A stretch of DNA of 64,000 nt from Dyella silvae (lineage in GTDB: Bacteria; Pseudomonadota; Gammaproteobacteria; Xanthomonadales; Rhodanobacteraceae): the NCBI RefSeq assembly GCF_026421305.1, contig NZ_JAPJBQ010000004.1, positions 124,001 to 188,000 of the forward strand. Direction: 5' to 3'. Made by a program: the position numbers and the translations under genes. The notes under the pieces were generated by a model, which had not been told where the DNA came from, searched no databases, and saw only the letters and a list, made by a program, of their open reading frames with translations. This document shows positions 46,118 to 53,657 of the stretch, one piece after another. The first letter of the stretch is position 1. Each line of letters starts with the position of its first letter.

Positions 46118-46621
46118 TTATTCCTTGCCGGGAATCTTCGACTTTCCTACCCCCTGAACTCTCACCGAGTGGTCCTCGAGGTAATCTTTGGTTTGGTCCT
46201 CTTCCGCATTGATTTGACGCTGAGTGCGGCACATCGTCTTGGAAATATTGGACCCCATCGGCTTGACCTGCTCGCAGACTTCACGATCACCATCATGGTG
46301 AGTCAGGATCGCGTTGACTTCCGACTGGTTGTTGTAGAGCTCAACCTTCGTCGTCTGGTCCATCGCATCGACGGTGCCGAATCTGTCGAATAGCGACTGC
46401 ATAGTGCTCAGGTCGCGATTGACCGTTACCTGCTGATTCTTGTCGACGGATTCAAACCGCCCACCCGGTACCATCTGCTGGCGAACGTGATCCGCCACTG
46501 CGGTGAACTGATCTTTGGTATCGGCCTTGACGTCAGGCGCGGCTTCCTTTGCAACGACGGTCGCCACCTGCGACACCATCAACATCGCTGCCAATAACGG
46601 CAGCCAGCGTTTGCACTTCAT
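46118..46621 (-). CDS. Tandem secreted protein, copy 2 (unknown family)
   Basis: 167-residue protein closely related to copies 1 and 3. The signal peptide begins MKCKRWLPLLAAMLMVSQVA. Differences include KEAAPD for KEAKPD, QQMVPGG for QQMAPGG and SNISKTMCR for SNIPKTVCR. The C-terminal tail is EDQTKDYLEDHSVRVQGVGK. The two cysteines are kept. Maintenance of the reading frame and the motif despite substitutions suggests selection rather than decay. It is separated from copy 1 by a unit containing a promoter and a rimK 3' remnant. Confidence 0.9.
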   Translation of the reverse strand: MKCKRWLPLLAAMLMVSQVATVVAKEAAPDVKADTKDQFTAVADHVRQQMVPGGRFESVDKNQQVTVNRDLSTMQSLFDRFGTVDAMDQTTKVELYNNQSEVNAILTHHDGDREVCEQVKPMGSNISKTMCRTQRQINAEEDQTKDYLEDHSVRVQGVGKSKIPGKE

Positions 46622-46679
46622 CCTTATGCCTCCCAGCCTGCTGCATCCCCCCTCGGGATGCTCCCTGCAGGAGCGCCCG

Positions 46680-46708
46680 ATGCTAGGCTCAAGGATTTTC
46701 GCGGTCAA
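46680..46708 (-). promoter_or_regulatory. Promoter of tandem copy 2
   Basis: TTGACC (46703-46708) and TAGCAT (46680-46685) with a 17-nt spacer, preceded by the shared GGCATTT. Confidence 0.75.
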
Positions 46709-46796
46709 AATGCCATTCGGACTATTCGACCTTCTGCACGCGGCGGCACCCTTGCGGTGCCAGTTGATGAAATTCCGTTTCAAGTAACCGAATAAC

Positions 46797-46827
46797 GGCG
46801 GCCACCGCATCAACTGCAGTGGCCGCC
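46797..46827 (-). terminator. Hairpin after tandem copy 3
   Basis: GGCGGCCAC (46797-46805) pairs perfectly with GTGGCCGCC (46819-46827), 10 bp past the copy 3 stop. The U-tract is weak. The corresponding rimK coding sequence (47508-47541) lacks this perfect pairing. Confidence 0.55.
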
Positions 46828-46837
46828 TCTTAACTCA

Positions 46838-47335
46838 TTACCCGCCCTTCTCTTTCGATCCCACACCCTGAACTCTCGTCGAGTGGTTCTCGAGAAATGC
46901 CTTGGATTGGTCGGCTTCCATGTTGATCTGACGCTGAGTGCGGCACACGGTCTTGGGAATGTTGGTCCCCATCGGCTTGACCTGCTCGCAGACTTCACGA
47001 TCACCATCATTGTGGGTCAGGATCGCGTTGACTTCGGACTGGTTGTTGTAGAGCTCAACCTTCGTCGTCTGGTCCATCGCATCGACGGTACCGAATCGGT
47101 CGTAGAGCGACTGCATCGTGCTCAAGTCGCGATTGACCGTCGCCTGCTGTTTCTTATCGACCGATTCAAACCGCCCGCCTGGCGCCATCTGCTCGCGAAC
47201 GTGATCGGCCACAACGGCGAATTCGTCCTTGGTATCAGCCTTGACGTCAGGCTTGGCTTCCTTCGCAACGACGGTCGCCACTTGCGACACCATCAACATC
47301 GCTGCCAACAACGGCAGCCAGTGCTTGCTCTTCAT
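46838..47335 (-). CDS. Tandem secreted protein, copy 3 (rimK-proximal, probably ancestral)
   Basis: 165-residue exported protein starting MKSKHWLPLLAAMLMVSQVA. The mature region matches the other copies: TKDEFAVVADHVREQMAPGG, DAMDQTTKVELYNNQSEVNA, and DREVCEQVKPMGTNIPKTVCR with two cysteines. The C-terminus ends RVQGVGSKEKGG. It lies directly downstream of rimK, with its promoter between the rimK stop and its own start, so it is the likely parent of the triplication. Function unknown; periplasmic or secreted by prediction. Confidence 0.9.
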   Translation of the reverse strand: MKSKHWLPLLAAMLMVSQVATVVAKEAKPDVKADTKDEFAVVADHVREQMAPGGRFESVDKKQQATVNRDLSTMQSLYDRFGTVDAMDQTTKVELYNNQSEVNAILTHNDGDREVCEQVKPMGTNIPKTVCRTQRQINMEADQSKAFLENHSTRVQGVGSKEKGG

Positions 47336-47391
47336 CCTTGCCTCCCAACCTGCTGCATCCCCCCTCGGGATACACCTTGCAGGAACGCCGG

Positions 47392-47420
47392 ATGCTAGGC
47401 ACAAGACGTTTCGGGGTCAA
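47392..47420 (-). promoter_or_regulatory. Promoter of tandem copy 3
   Basis: TTGACC (47415-47420) and TAGCAT (47392-47397), 17-nt spacer, 13 bp beyond the rimK stop. Confidence 0.75.
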
Positions 47421-47433
47421 AATGCCAAACGGC

Positions 47434-48351
47434 CTAATTGGTCTTCTGCGCGCGGCCACGCACCGGCGCTGCGGGTTGGCGAGATTCCGTTTCCAGTAAC
47501 CGAATAATGGCCGCCGCCACATCCACGCCAGTGGCTGCCTCGATACCCTCAAGGCCCGGCGATGCATTGACCTCGAGAATCAACGGACCGCGCCTGGAGC
47601 GCAGCATGTCCACGCCGGCGACGCCGAGCCCAAGAGCCGAGGCCGCCTGCACTGCAATACGGCGCTCCTCGGCGCTGAGTGTGGCGGCCTGAGCCGTGCC
47701 ACCGCGATGCAGATTGGCGCGAAATTCGCCCGGGCTGGCATCCCGCTGCATGGCCGCGACAACCTTCTTGCCCACCACGAAACAACGAAGGTCGCTGCCC
47801 TTGGCTTCGGCGATGAACTCCTGCACCAGAAAGTTGGCGTAGAGGCCGCGAAACGCTTCAATCACGCTTTGCGACGCGCTTTTCTTTTCCGCCAGCACGA
47901 CGCCAGTGCCCTGGCTGCCTTCATTGAGTTTGATCACATGCGGCGGATCGCCAAGCATGCCCAGCACGTCAGCGGTGTCGTCCGGATTGTCACCGAACAC
48001 CGTCGCAGGCATATCCAGCCCCTTGGCGGCGAGCATCTGCAGACAACGCAGCTTGTCGCGAGCACGCAGTACCGCATCGGAGGAGTTGGGCGTGTACACA
48101 CCCATCATTTCCAGCTGACGCAGCACCGCCGTGCCATAGAACGTACTGGTGACACCGATGCGTGGAATCACCGCGTCGATGCCCTTGATGGCCTTGCCCT
48201 TGTAACGCAACGACATGTTGCCGGGCGCGATGCGGACATAGCAGCGCAGCGGGTCAAGCACGCGCACCACATGGCCGCGATCACGGGCCACGTCGACCAG
48301 ACGCTGCGTCGAGTAGAGCCGGGTGTTGCGCGAAAGAATAGCGATCTTCAT
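47434..48351 (-). CDS. rimK: RimK-family ATP-grasp ligase (ribosomal protein S6 glutamylation)
   Basis: 305-residue ATP-grasp enzyme that adds glutamates to the C-terminus of ribosomal protein S6. It begins [20 protein letters not shown]. Conserved stretches are [59 protein letters not shown] and [21 protein letters not shown]. Size is normal (about 300). The start overlaps rimB by 4 bp. Its last 38 codons have been copied twice into the downstream array. Confidence 0.95.
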   Translation of the reverse strand: MKIAILSRNTRLYSTQRLVDVARDRGHVVRVLDPLRCYVRIAPGNMSLRYKGKAIKGIDAVIPRIGVTSTFYGTAVLRQLEMMGVYTPNSSDAVLRARDKLRCLQMLAAKGLDMPATVFGDNPDDTADVLGMLGDPPHVIKLNEGSQGTGVVLAEKKSASQSVIEAFRGLYANFLVQEFIAEAKGSDLRCFVVGKKVVAAMQRDASPGEFRANLHRGGTAQAATLSAEERRIAVQAASALGLGVAGVDMLRSRRGPLILEVNASPGLEGIEAATGVDVAAAIIRLLETESRQPAAPVRGRAQKTN

Positions 48352-48803
48352 GAAACACCCATGTTGCCCGCCATCACCGGACGGGGCTGTGAATAGGAAA
48401 GCGCGGGATCCACAGCGAACCGCCCCTGCAGCGCCGTGCGGCCCAATAGCATAGGAAACAGCATGTGGCGCCGATCGGTCAGATTGATGTCGACCTCAAA
48501 ACGATCACCCGCCAGACATACCTCAGTACGTATGAACCACCGCATGGTGCGACGGCCACCCGTATCCGTCACCGCTCGCCGATCAAGCGCCCGTGACTCG
48601 CAAACCACGGCCACGCGATGGCGGCCGCCCACGTTCACGGCGAAGCGCAACCAGGTTTCACCATCGCGTTCGAAGTGCTCCAGCGCGTCCACGTGCAGCG
48701 AACTGCTGCGCGCGCCAGTGTCGAGTTTGGCCTTGAGTAACGGAATACCGAGCGTCGGCAACGCCAGCCGTTCCCGCCAGCCGAGGGTGATCACATCCGC
48801 CAT
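48348..48803 (-). CDS. rimB: RimB-like retropepsin-type protease
   Basis: 151-residue cytoplasmic protein of the family labelled ATP-dependent zinc protease, with an aspartic retropepsin-like core [20 protein letters not shown] (catalytic Asp in DTGA) and [18 protein letters not shown]. In Pseudomonas the equivalent rimABK gene product acts on glutamylated S6. The 4-bp overlap with rimK supports joint function. A rimA gene is not present next to it. Confidence 0.88.
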   Translation of the reverse strand: MADVITLGWRERLALPTLGIPLLKAKLDTGARSSSLHVDALEHFERDGETWLRFAVNVGGRHRVAVVCESRALDRRAVTDTGGRRTMRWFIRTEVCLAGDRFEVDINLTDRRHMLFPMLLGRTALQGRFAVDPALSYSQPRPVMAGNMGVS

Positions 48804-48842
48804 AGTGCTGGGTTACGTGAAAAAGCTCGGTGGGGTGGGGAG

Positions 48843-48916
48843 TGGAGCGGGTGAAGGGAATCGAACCCTCGTCAGTAGCTTGGGAAGCTACAGCTCTACC
48901 ATTGAGCTACACCCGC
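48843..48916 (-). tRNA. tRNA-Gly (anticodon CCC)
   Basis: Cloverleaf on the minus strand: acceptor GCGGGTG/CACCCGC, D arm GCTCAATGGTAGAGC, anticodon stem GTAGC/GCTAC with loop TTCCCAA (CCC at positions 34-36), and T arm AGGGTTCGATTCCCT. The 3' TCCA (discriminator plus CCA) is encoded. The 230 bp between it and the next gene hold no gene I can identify. Confidence 0.96.
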
Positions 48917-49146
48917 AACGCCCGGCGATGGTAACCCGGGATTGCCGGATTTTGGAACCCAACACCGGTTAAACCATACATGGCGGCCGGCTGAATCACG
49001 CTCGCGTTCAAGCACCGCGGGTTATTGCAGGCGCCGGATCCCTCATCCGCATAATGGGCCGTCGGCGCCGATGCCTCATGAAGCGTTTTTACGGATGACG
49101 ACAGCGTTTCGCGCGACGGCCACCGCGCCCTGCTCCGGAGAATCCG

Positions 49147-51492
49147 ATGCGTGTGCTTTCTGCCTCCCTACTGTCGCCGCGCGTCCGGCGATGGATGGCG
49201 GCCGCCCTGTTTATCTGCGCCACCGGCATCACACAGGCGCAAACCCAGCCACCACCTGACGATAGCGGTGCGGGCGACCCACCCTCGCGCGCCGCGCGCC
49301 TGTCTTACCGCACCGGTGACGTGGGCCTGCTGCCCGCCGGCGAGAAGAACTGGGGGGATGCCAGCCTCAACCGGCCGCTGACCACCGGCGATCGCCTGTC
49401 GACCGGCGACGGGGCGCGGGCTGAACTGGAAATCGGCGGCGGCACCCTGCGCATCGCTGACGATTCCGACTTCGGCTTCCTGACCCTCAACGACCAGATG
49501 GCCCAGGTCGAGGTCACCAAGGGCACGTTGAATCTGTCCGTGCGTGGACTGGCCGAAGGCCAGAGCTACGAGATCGACACGCCCAACGTGGCGCTGGTAG
49601 TGGATCAACCCGGCACCTACCGCGTCGACATCAGCGATGACGGCAAGTCGACGCGCGTTATCGATATCAATGGCCGTGCCACGGTGTATGGCGAAGGCGG
49701 CGCCCAGCGCCAGCTAGCCGCGGGGCGCAGCTATGAGTTCCCCGACTCGTCACTCAACAACGTGACGGTCAGTGACACCGATGGCGGCGACGACTTCGAC
49801 GCGTGGTGCAATAGCCGCGACCAACGTTATGAACGCCCGGTTTCGCGGCAATACGTCTCCGACGAGGTCGTGGGTTATCAGGACCTCGATCAGTACGGCA
49901 GCTGGCAAAGTGACCCGGATTACGGCCAGGTCTGGTACCCGGCGAACGTAGCGGTGGACTGGGCCCCGTACCGCAACGGCCATTGGGCCTACGTTGGCCC
50001 CTGGGGCTGGACCTGGGTGGACGATTCCCCGTGGGGCTTCGCGCCTTATCACTACGGCCGTTGGGCCCACGTACGGGATCGCTGGTGCTGGGTGCCGGGT
50101 CCTGTCGCCGTGCGTCCGGTGTATGCACCGGCCCTGGTGGCCTTCGTGGGTGGCGCCGGCTTCAACGTGTCGGTGGGCATCGGCCGGGGGCCGGTCGGCT
50201 GGTTCCCGCTTGGCCCGCGCGAGGTTTACAACCCGTGGTATCGCGCCAGCCGCAACTACTACACCAACGTCAACGTCACCAACATCTACGTGCACAACGA
50301 CCGCAACGTGGTGATCAACAACATCAACAACCAGTACAACTACTTCCGCGCGGGCCGGCCGGTGCCGAATGAGCGCTGGGCCAACCGTGAGGTGCCGCAC
50401 GCCTTTACCGCAATGTCGGGCCAGGATTTCGCGGCCGCCCGCAACGCGCAGCGGCACATGGTGTCAGTCGATCCGCAACGGTTTGCCGCTGCCCCGGTGA
50501 TGCCGCGAGGCATCGACATGCAGCCGTCGCGCACCAGTTTTGCCCCGCCGCGCGCCGCGTCCGCCCGCGCCCTGCCCGCTGGCGGATTCCAGCGCGAAGT
50601 CGTCGCTCGCACGGCACCGGCTGCAGCGTTTGCCAACCGCAATCCCAACCCGGCCGGCATGCCGCGGGCGGCGCAAGCGCAGGCGCCGGCCAACGTGCGC
50701 ATGCTGAATGGTTCGGGCCCTGCTATGCGCACGGCCTCTCCGGAACGGCAGGCTGGTGCTCCGGCGATGCAGCAAGCGCCGTCGATGCGCAATGGCGCCC
50801 CCGCAGAAGCGCAGCGCCCTTACGTGCGTTCGGAGAACCAACAGCCTGCCATGCGACCGGGCGAACTGCCCTCCGCCCGTTTTGCGCGTCCGTATGCCGA
50901 GCCCCAGCAGCGTCCGGCCCCCAACAACAACCAGCCACGACCGGGCGTGAGCTACATCCCCAATGCCGAATCTGATCGGGCACGGGGCCAGCAGCAGGGC
51001 GCACTGCCCAATGTTCCCCGCTTCGAACCGGCGCAACCGCAGCAGGCGCCGCGCCAGGCGGCGAACCAGGACAACGAGGAGCGGTTTCAGCGCGACAACG
51101 CGATGCAACGTCAGGCCGCGCAACAGCAGGAGATGCAGCAGCGGCAGGCGCAGGAACAGCAAATGCAGCAGCGCCAGGTGCAGCAACAGCAGATGCAGCA
51201 ACGGCAGGAGATGCAGCAGCGCGAGGAGTCACAGCGTCAGGCTATGCAGCAGCAACAGGCCCAGCAACAGCGCCAGGAGATGCAGCAACGGCAGGCCATG
51301 CAACAGCAGGAGATGCAACAGCGCCAGGCGCAGCAACAGGAAATGCAGCAGCGCCAGGCCCAGCAGCAGCGCGGCTACGAGCCACCGCGCGGTTACCAGC
51401 CGCCGCAACCCCAGCCCCAGCAGCACCCGCAGCAGTCGGGCCACGACGACCACAAGGCACCACCGCCTCAAAAGAACGAGCAGCACAACTGA
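49147..51492 (+). CDS. FecR/DUF6600-like exported protein with a Gln-rich C-terminus
   Basis: 781-residue protein. A signal peptide (about 1-32, FICATGITQAQ) is followed by a FecR-like region (about 45-195: RAARLSYRTGDVGLLPAGEK, GARAELEIGGGTLRIADDSD). The Trp/Tyr-rich DUF6600-type domain (about 240-390) contains YGQVWYPANVAVDWAPYRNG and PWGFAPYHYGRWAHV. Beyond about 430 the protein is low complexity, rich in Pro, Ala and Arg. At about 650-745 it consists almost only of MQQRQAQQQ-type repeats. It is probably periplasmic or envelope-associated; no function is established. ATG 49147 follows CCGGAGAATCCG. Confidence 0.85.
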   Translation: MRVLSASLLSPRVRRWMAAALFICATGITQAQTQPPPDDSGAGDPPSRAARLSYRTGDVGLLPAGEKNWGDASLNRPLTTGDRLSTGDGARAELEIGGGTLRIADDSDFGFLTLNDQMAQVEVTKGTLNLSVRGLAEGQSYEIDTPNVALVVDQPGTYRVDISDDGKSTRVIDINGRATVYGEGGAQRQLAAGRSYEFPDSSLNNVTVSDTDGGDDFDAWCNSRDQRYERPVSRQYVSDEVVGYQDLDQYGSWQSDPDYGQVWYPANVAVDWAPYRNGHWAYVGPWGWTWVDDSPWGFAPYHYGRWAHVRDRWCWVPGPVAVRPVYAPALVAFVGGAGFNVSVGIGRGPVGWFPLGPREVYNPWYRASRNYYTNVNVTNIYVHNDRNVVINNINNQYNYFRAGRPVPNERWANREVPHAFTAMSGQDFAAARNAQRHMVSVDPQRFAAAPVMPRGIDMQPSRTSFAPPRAASARALPAGGFQREVVARTAPAAAFANRNPNPAGMPRAAQAQAPANVRMLNGSGPAMRTASPERQAGAPAMQQAPSMRNGAPAEAQRPYVRSENQQPAMRPGELPSARFARPYAEPQQRPAPNNNQPRPGVSYIPNAESDRARGQQQGALPNVPRFEPAQPQQAPRQAANQDNEERFQRDNAMQRQAAQQQEMQQRQAQEQQMQQRQVQQQQMQQRQEMQQREESQRQAMQQQQAQQQRQEMQQRQAMQQQEMQQRQAQQQEMQQRQAQQQRGYEPPRGYQPPQPQPQQHPQQSGHDDHKAPPPQKNEQHN
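51097..51375 (+). repeat. Low-complexity Gln/Met/Arg repeat within the FecR/DUF6600-like gene
   Basis: Degenerate short repeats of CAG/CAA, ATG and CGC codons encode units such as EMQQRQAQQQ (about residues 651-743). The pattern is prone to length change by slippage or unequal recombination. Confidence 0.8.
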
Positions 51493-51515
51493 GGCCCGGC
51501 AAGGCCTCACCGCCC

Positions 51516-51544
51516 AAAAGGCCCGGCCATGCCGGGCCTTTTTC
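51516..51544 (+). terminator. Rho-independent terminator after the Gln-rich gene
   Basis: AAGGCCCGGC (51518-51527), a CAT loop and GCCGGGCCTT (51531-51540) are followed by TTT. Confidence 0.9.
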
Positions 51545-51578
51545 TGTCCGGAAACAGGGCACCGGGGCCATCAGCCGG

Positions 51579-51590
51579 TACAATGGGCGG
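51579..51590 (+). promoter_or_regulatory. thiS -10 element directly upstream of the ATG
   Basis: TACAAT (51579-51584) ends 6 nt before the ATG. TACAATGGGCGGATG is shared exactly with dusB. A leader too short for a TPP riboswitch follows, so thi expression here is probably not controlled by one. Confidence 0.5.
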
Positions 51591-51791
51591 ATGCACATCA
51601 CGCTCAATGGCAGTCCGCGCGACTGCGCCCCCGCCACGACCGTCACCCAACTGCTCGAGGAGGCCGGTTATGGCCAACGCCGCGTCGCAGTGGAAGTGAA
51701 TCACGAGATTGTTCCGCGCAGCCTGCACGCCAGCCACGCGCTGACCGAAGGTGACCAGGTAGAGATAGTCCATGCGATCGGCGGCGGCTGA
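51591..51791 (+). CDS. thiS: Thiamine biosynthesis sulfur carrier ThiS
   Basis: 66-residue ubiquitin-fold sulfur carrier that is thiocarboxylated at its C-terminus and feeds ThiG. The sequence begins MHITLNGSPRDCAPATTVTQ, has the NHEIVPRSLHASHAL block and ends in IGGG; the usual Gly-Gly tail is present with one extra Gly. ThiG follows 63 bp downstream. Confidence 0.93.
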   Translation: MHITLNGSPRDCAPATTVTQLLEEAGYGQRRVAVEVNHEIVPRSLHASHALTEGDQVEIVHAIGGG

Positions 51792-51854
51792 TCGCCCCGG
51801 CATCCGCTTTCACGCGGCGCTCCATGGCGTCGCCTGCAGACTGAAGACATCACG

Positions 51855-52655
51855 ATGAATACCAAGACGTTCGATTCCACCGATCCGCTCGTCATCGCCG
51901 GCAAGAGCTTCGGCTCGCGCCTGCTTACGGGCACAGGCAAGTACAAGGATTTCGACGAAACGCGCCGGGCCACCCAGGCCGCTGGCGCCGAGATCGTCAC
52001 CCTGGCCATTCGCCGCGTAAACATCGGCCAGGACGCCAGCCAGCCCAACCTGCTCGATGCGCTGCCCCCTGACGAATTCACCCTGCTGCCTAACACCGCC
52101 GGCTGCTACAACGCCGTCGACGCGGTGCGGACCTGCAAGCTCGCGCGCGAACTGCTGGACGGCCACAAGCTGGTGAAGCTGGAAGTGCTGGGCGACCAGC
52201 GCACGCTGTTCCCCGACGTGGTGGAAACGCTCAAGGCTGCTGAAACGCTGGTGGCCGACGGTTTCGACGTGATGGTCTACACCAGCGACGATCCGATCCT
52301 GGCCAAGCGCCTGGAAGAGATCGGTTGCGTAGCGGTGATGCCGCTGGCGGCGCCGATCGGATCGGGCCTGGGCATCCAGAACCGTTACAACCTGCTTGAG
52401 ATCATCGAGAACGCCAAGGTGCCGATCATCGTCGACGCCGGCGTGGGTACCGCATCGGACGCCGCCATTGCGATGGAGCTGGGCTGCGACGGCGTACTGA
52501 TGAACACCGCCATCGCCGGCGCCAAAGATCCGGTGCTGATGGCCCACGCCATGAAGCTGGCTATCCAGGCCGGCCGCGCCGCGTTCAAGGCGGGCCGCAT
52601 TCCGCGCAAGCGTTTCGCCTCGGCATCCAGCCCGATCGACGGCACCATCGGCTGA
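51855..52655 (+). CDS. thiG: Thiazole synthase ThiG
   Basis: 266-residue TIM-barrel enzyme that forms the thiazole moiety of thiamine from deoxyxylulose phosphate, dehydroglycine or glycine, and ThiS-COSH. Family blocks visible are [91 protein letters not shown] and [20 protein letters not shown]. No thiO/thiH or thiE lies adjacent. It is followed 4 bp later by trmB. Confidence 0.96.
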   Translation: MNTKTFDSTDPLVIAGKSFGSRLLTGTGKYKDFDETRRATQAAGAEIVTLAIRRVNIGQDASQPNLLDALPPDEFTLLPNTAGCYNAVDAVRTCKLARELLDGHKLVKLEVLGDQRTLFPDVVETLKAAETLVADGFDVMVYTSDDPILAKRLEEIGCVAVMPLAAPIGSGLGIQNRYNLLEIIENAKVPIIVDAGVGTASDAAIAMELGCDGVLMNTAIAGAKDPVLMAHAMKLAIQAGRAAFKAGRIPRKRFASASSPIDGTIG

Positions 52656-52659
52656 CGTC

Positions 52660-53385
52660 ATGAGCGACGAGCACGACAACCACGGCGAACACGAAGGCGC
52701 CGAACACCCGCATTTCATGCGCCGCATCCGCAGTTTTGTGCTGCGTGAAGGCCGCATGACGCCTGCGCAGCAGCGCGCCTTCGACGATCACTGGGCCCGC
52801 TTCGGTATCGATTACAGCGGCTCCCCGCAGCAGTTTGGCGCTCACTTCGGCCGCACAGCGCCACTGGTGCTGGAGATTGGCTTTGGCAACGGAGAGGCGT
52901 TGGCGTGGGCGAGCGAGCACGATCTCGCCCGCGACTTCATTGGCGTGGAAGTGCATGGCCCCGGCGTCGGCCGACTGATGAACGCGCTGGCGGCGCGCGA
53001 CGCTGGCAATGTGCGTCTCTATAAGCACGACGCGGTGGAAGTGCTGGAGCACGAAGTTCCTCCGGGCACGCTGGCCGAGGCACGGATCTGGTTCCCCGAC
53101 CCGTGGCACAAGAAGCGCCACAACAAGCGCCGCATTATCCAGCCGGCGTTCGTCGCACTGCTCGCTTCACGCATGGCGCCCAACGGACTGCTGCACCTGG
53201 CCACCGACTGGCAGCCCTACGCCGAGCACATGCTTGAGGTGATGGAGGCTGCTCCCGATTGGCGCAACTACGTCGGACCCGGCCAGTACGCGGAAAAGCC
53301 TGAGTGGCGCACCGAGACGCACTTCGAGCGGCGCGGCCTGAAGCTTGGGCACGGTGTGTGGGATCTGCTTTATCGCAAGGTGTGA
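52660..53385 (+). CDS. trmB: tRNA (guanine-N7-)-methyltransferase TrmB
   Basis: 241-residue SAM-dependent enzyme that makes m7G46 in tRNA. It contains [19 protein letters not shown], the SAM motif [29 protein letters not shown] and the signature [16 protein letters not shown]. The 4-bp gap after thiG suggests cotranscription, a pairing common in this order. The acidic/His-rich N-terminal extension ([15 protein letters not shown]) is mild. Confidence 0.96.
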   Translation: MSDEHDNHGEHEGAEHPHFMRRIRSFVLREGRMTPAQQRAFDDHWARFGIDYSGSPQQFGAHFGRTAPLVLEIGFGNGEALAWASEHDLARDFIGVEVHGPGVGRLMNALAARDAGNVRLYKHDAVEVLEHEVPPGTLAEARIWFPDPWHKKRHNKRRIIQPAFVALLASRMAPNGLLHLATDWQPYAEHMLEVMEAAPDWRNYVGPGQYAEKPEWRTETHFERRGLKLGHGVWDLLYRKV

Positions 53386-53476
53386 GGAGCACGCTGGCCT
53401 CCTCGCGGCAACTTCAGATCGGCTAAGCAAGCTCGCTACAGGCAACCTCGCCGCGAGCACCCGCCCCTTACCCCAA

Positions 53477-53499
53477 CCCTCTCCCCGCCGGGGAGAGGG
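53477..53499. repeat. GC-rich palindrome upstream of the SLC13 permease
   Basis: CCCTCTCCCC (53477-53486), a GCC loop and GGGGAGAGGG (53490-53499). A similar palindrome type is frequent between genes in this bacterial order. It may terminate trmB. The rest of 53386-53657 has no gene. Confidence 0.6.
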
Positions 53500-53657
53500 A
53501 ACTGAGCTGCGCGTTCCACAGTGTGGAAACGGTTCACCAGCCCGCGTCATGACCCGCTTATACTCCCGACTCAAACAGGGACGAGTCATCGCAGCGTGAA
53601 GCTTCCACTGCCCATTCACATCCATCGCCAGAACGCCCGGCAAGGGGACGTGCGCTA

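Larger units (their letters stand above)
45417..47541 (-). repeat. Tandem triplication of a ~715-bp unit including the rimK 3' end
   Basis: Starts of the three paralogs lie 716 and 714 bp apart and their -35 boxes 717 and 712 bp apart. Upstream of copies 1 and 2, segments 46000-46114 and 46716-46831 align with 47429-47545, which is the end of rimK. For example, CCGTTTCAAGTAACCGAATAA at 46774 corresponds to the rimK sequence at 47490. The unit therefore comprises about 110 bp of rimK, a promoter, and the secreted-protein gene. Confidence 0.85.

Noticed and set aside
46680-46708. Pseudogene call for copies 1 and 2
   Set aside because: Both have intact frames, signal peptides, cysteines and promoters; differences are scattered substitutions plus changed C-terminal tails.
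45417-47335. Toxin/immunity or effector array interpretation of the three small exported proteins
   Set aside because: The copies are near-identical and all have signal peptides. There is no variable toxin domain, immunity gene or secretion gene nearby. Plain tandem duplication explains the pattern.
51097-51375. Possible CRISPR or minisatellite in the repetitive DNA
   Set aside because: The repeats are short, variable and in frame as Gln-rich codons, without constant repeats and unique spacers. No cas gene is present.
51500-51590. TPP riboswitch upstream of thiS
   Set aside because: The region holds the terminator of the previous gene and a -10 box 6 nt before the ATG. The CTGAGA and conserved TPP aptamer blocks are absent.
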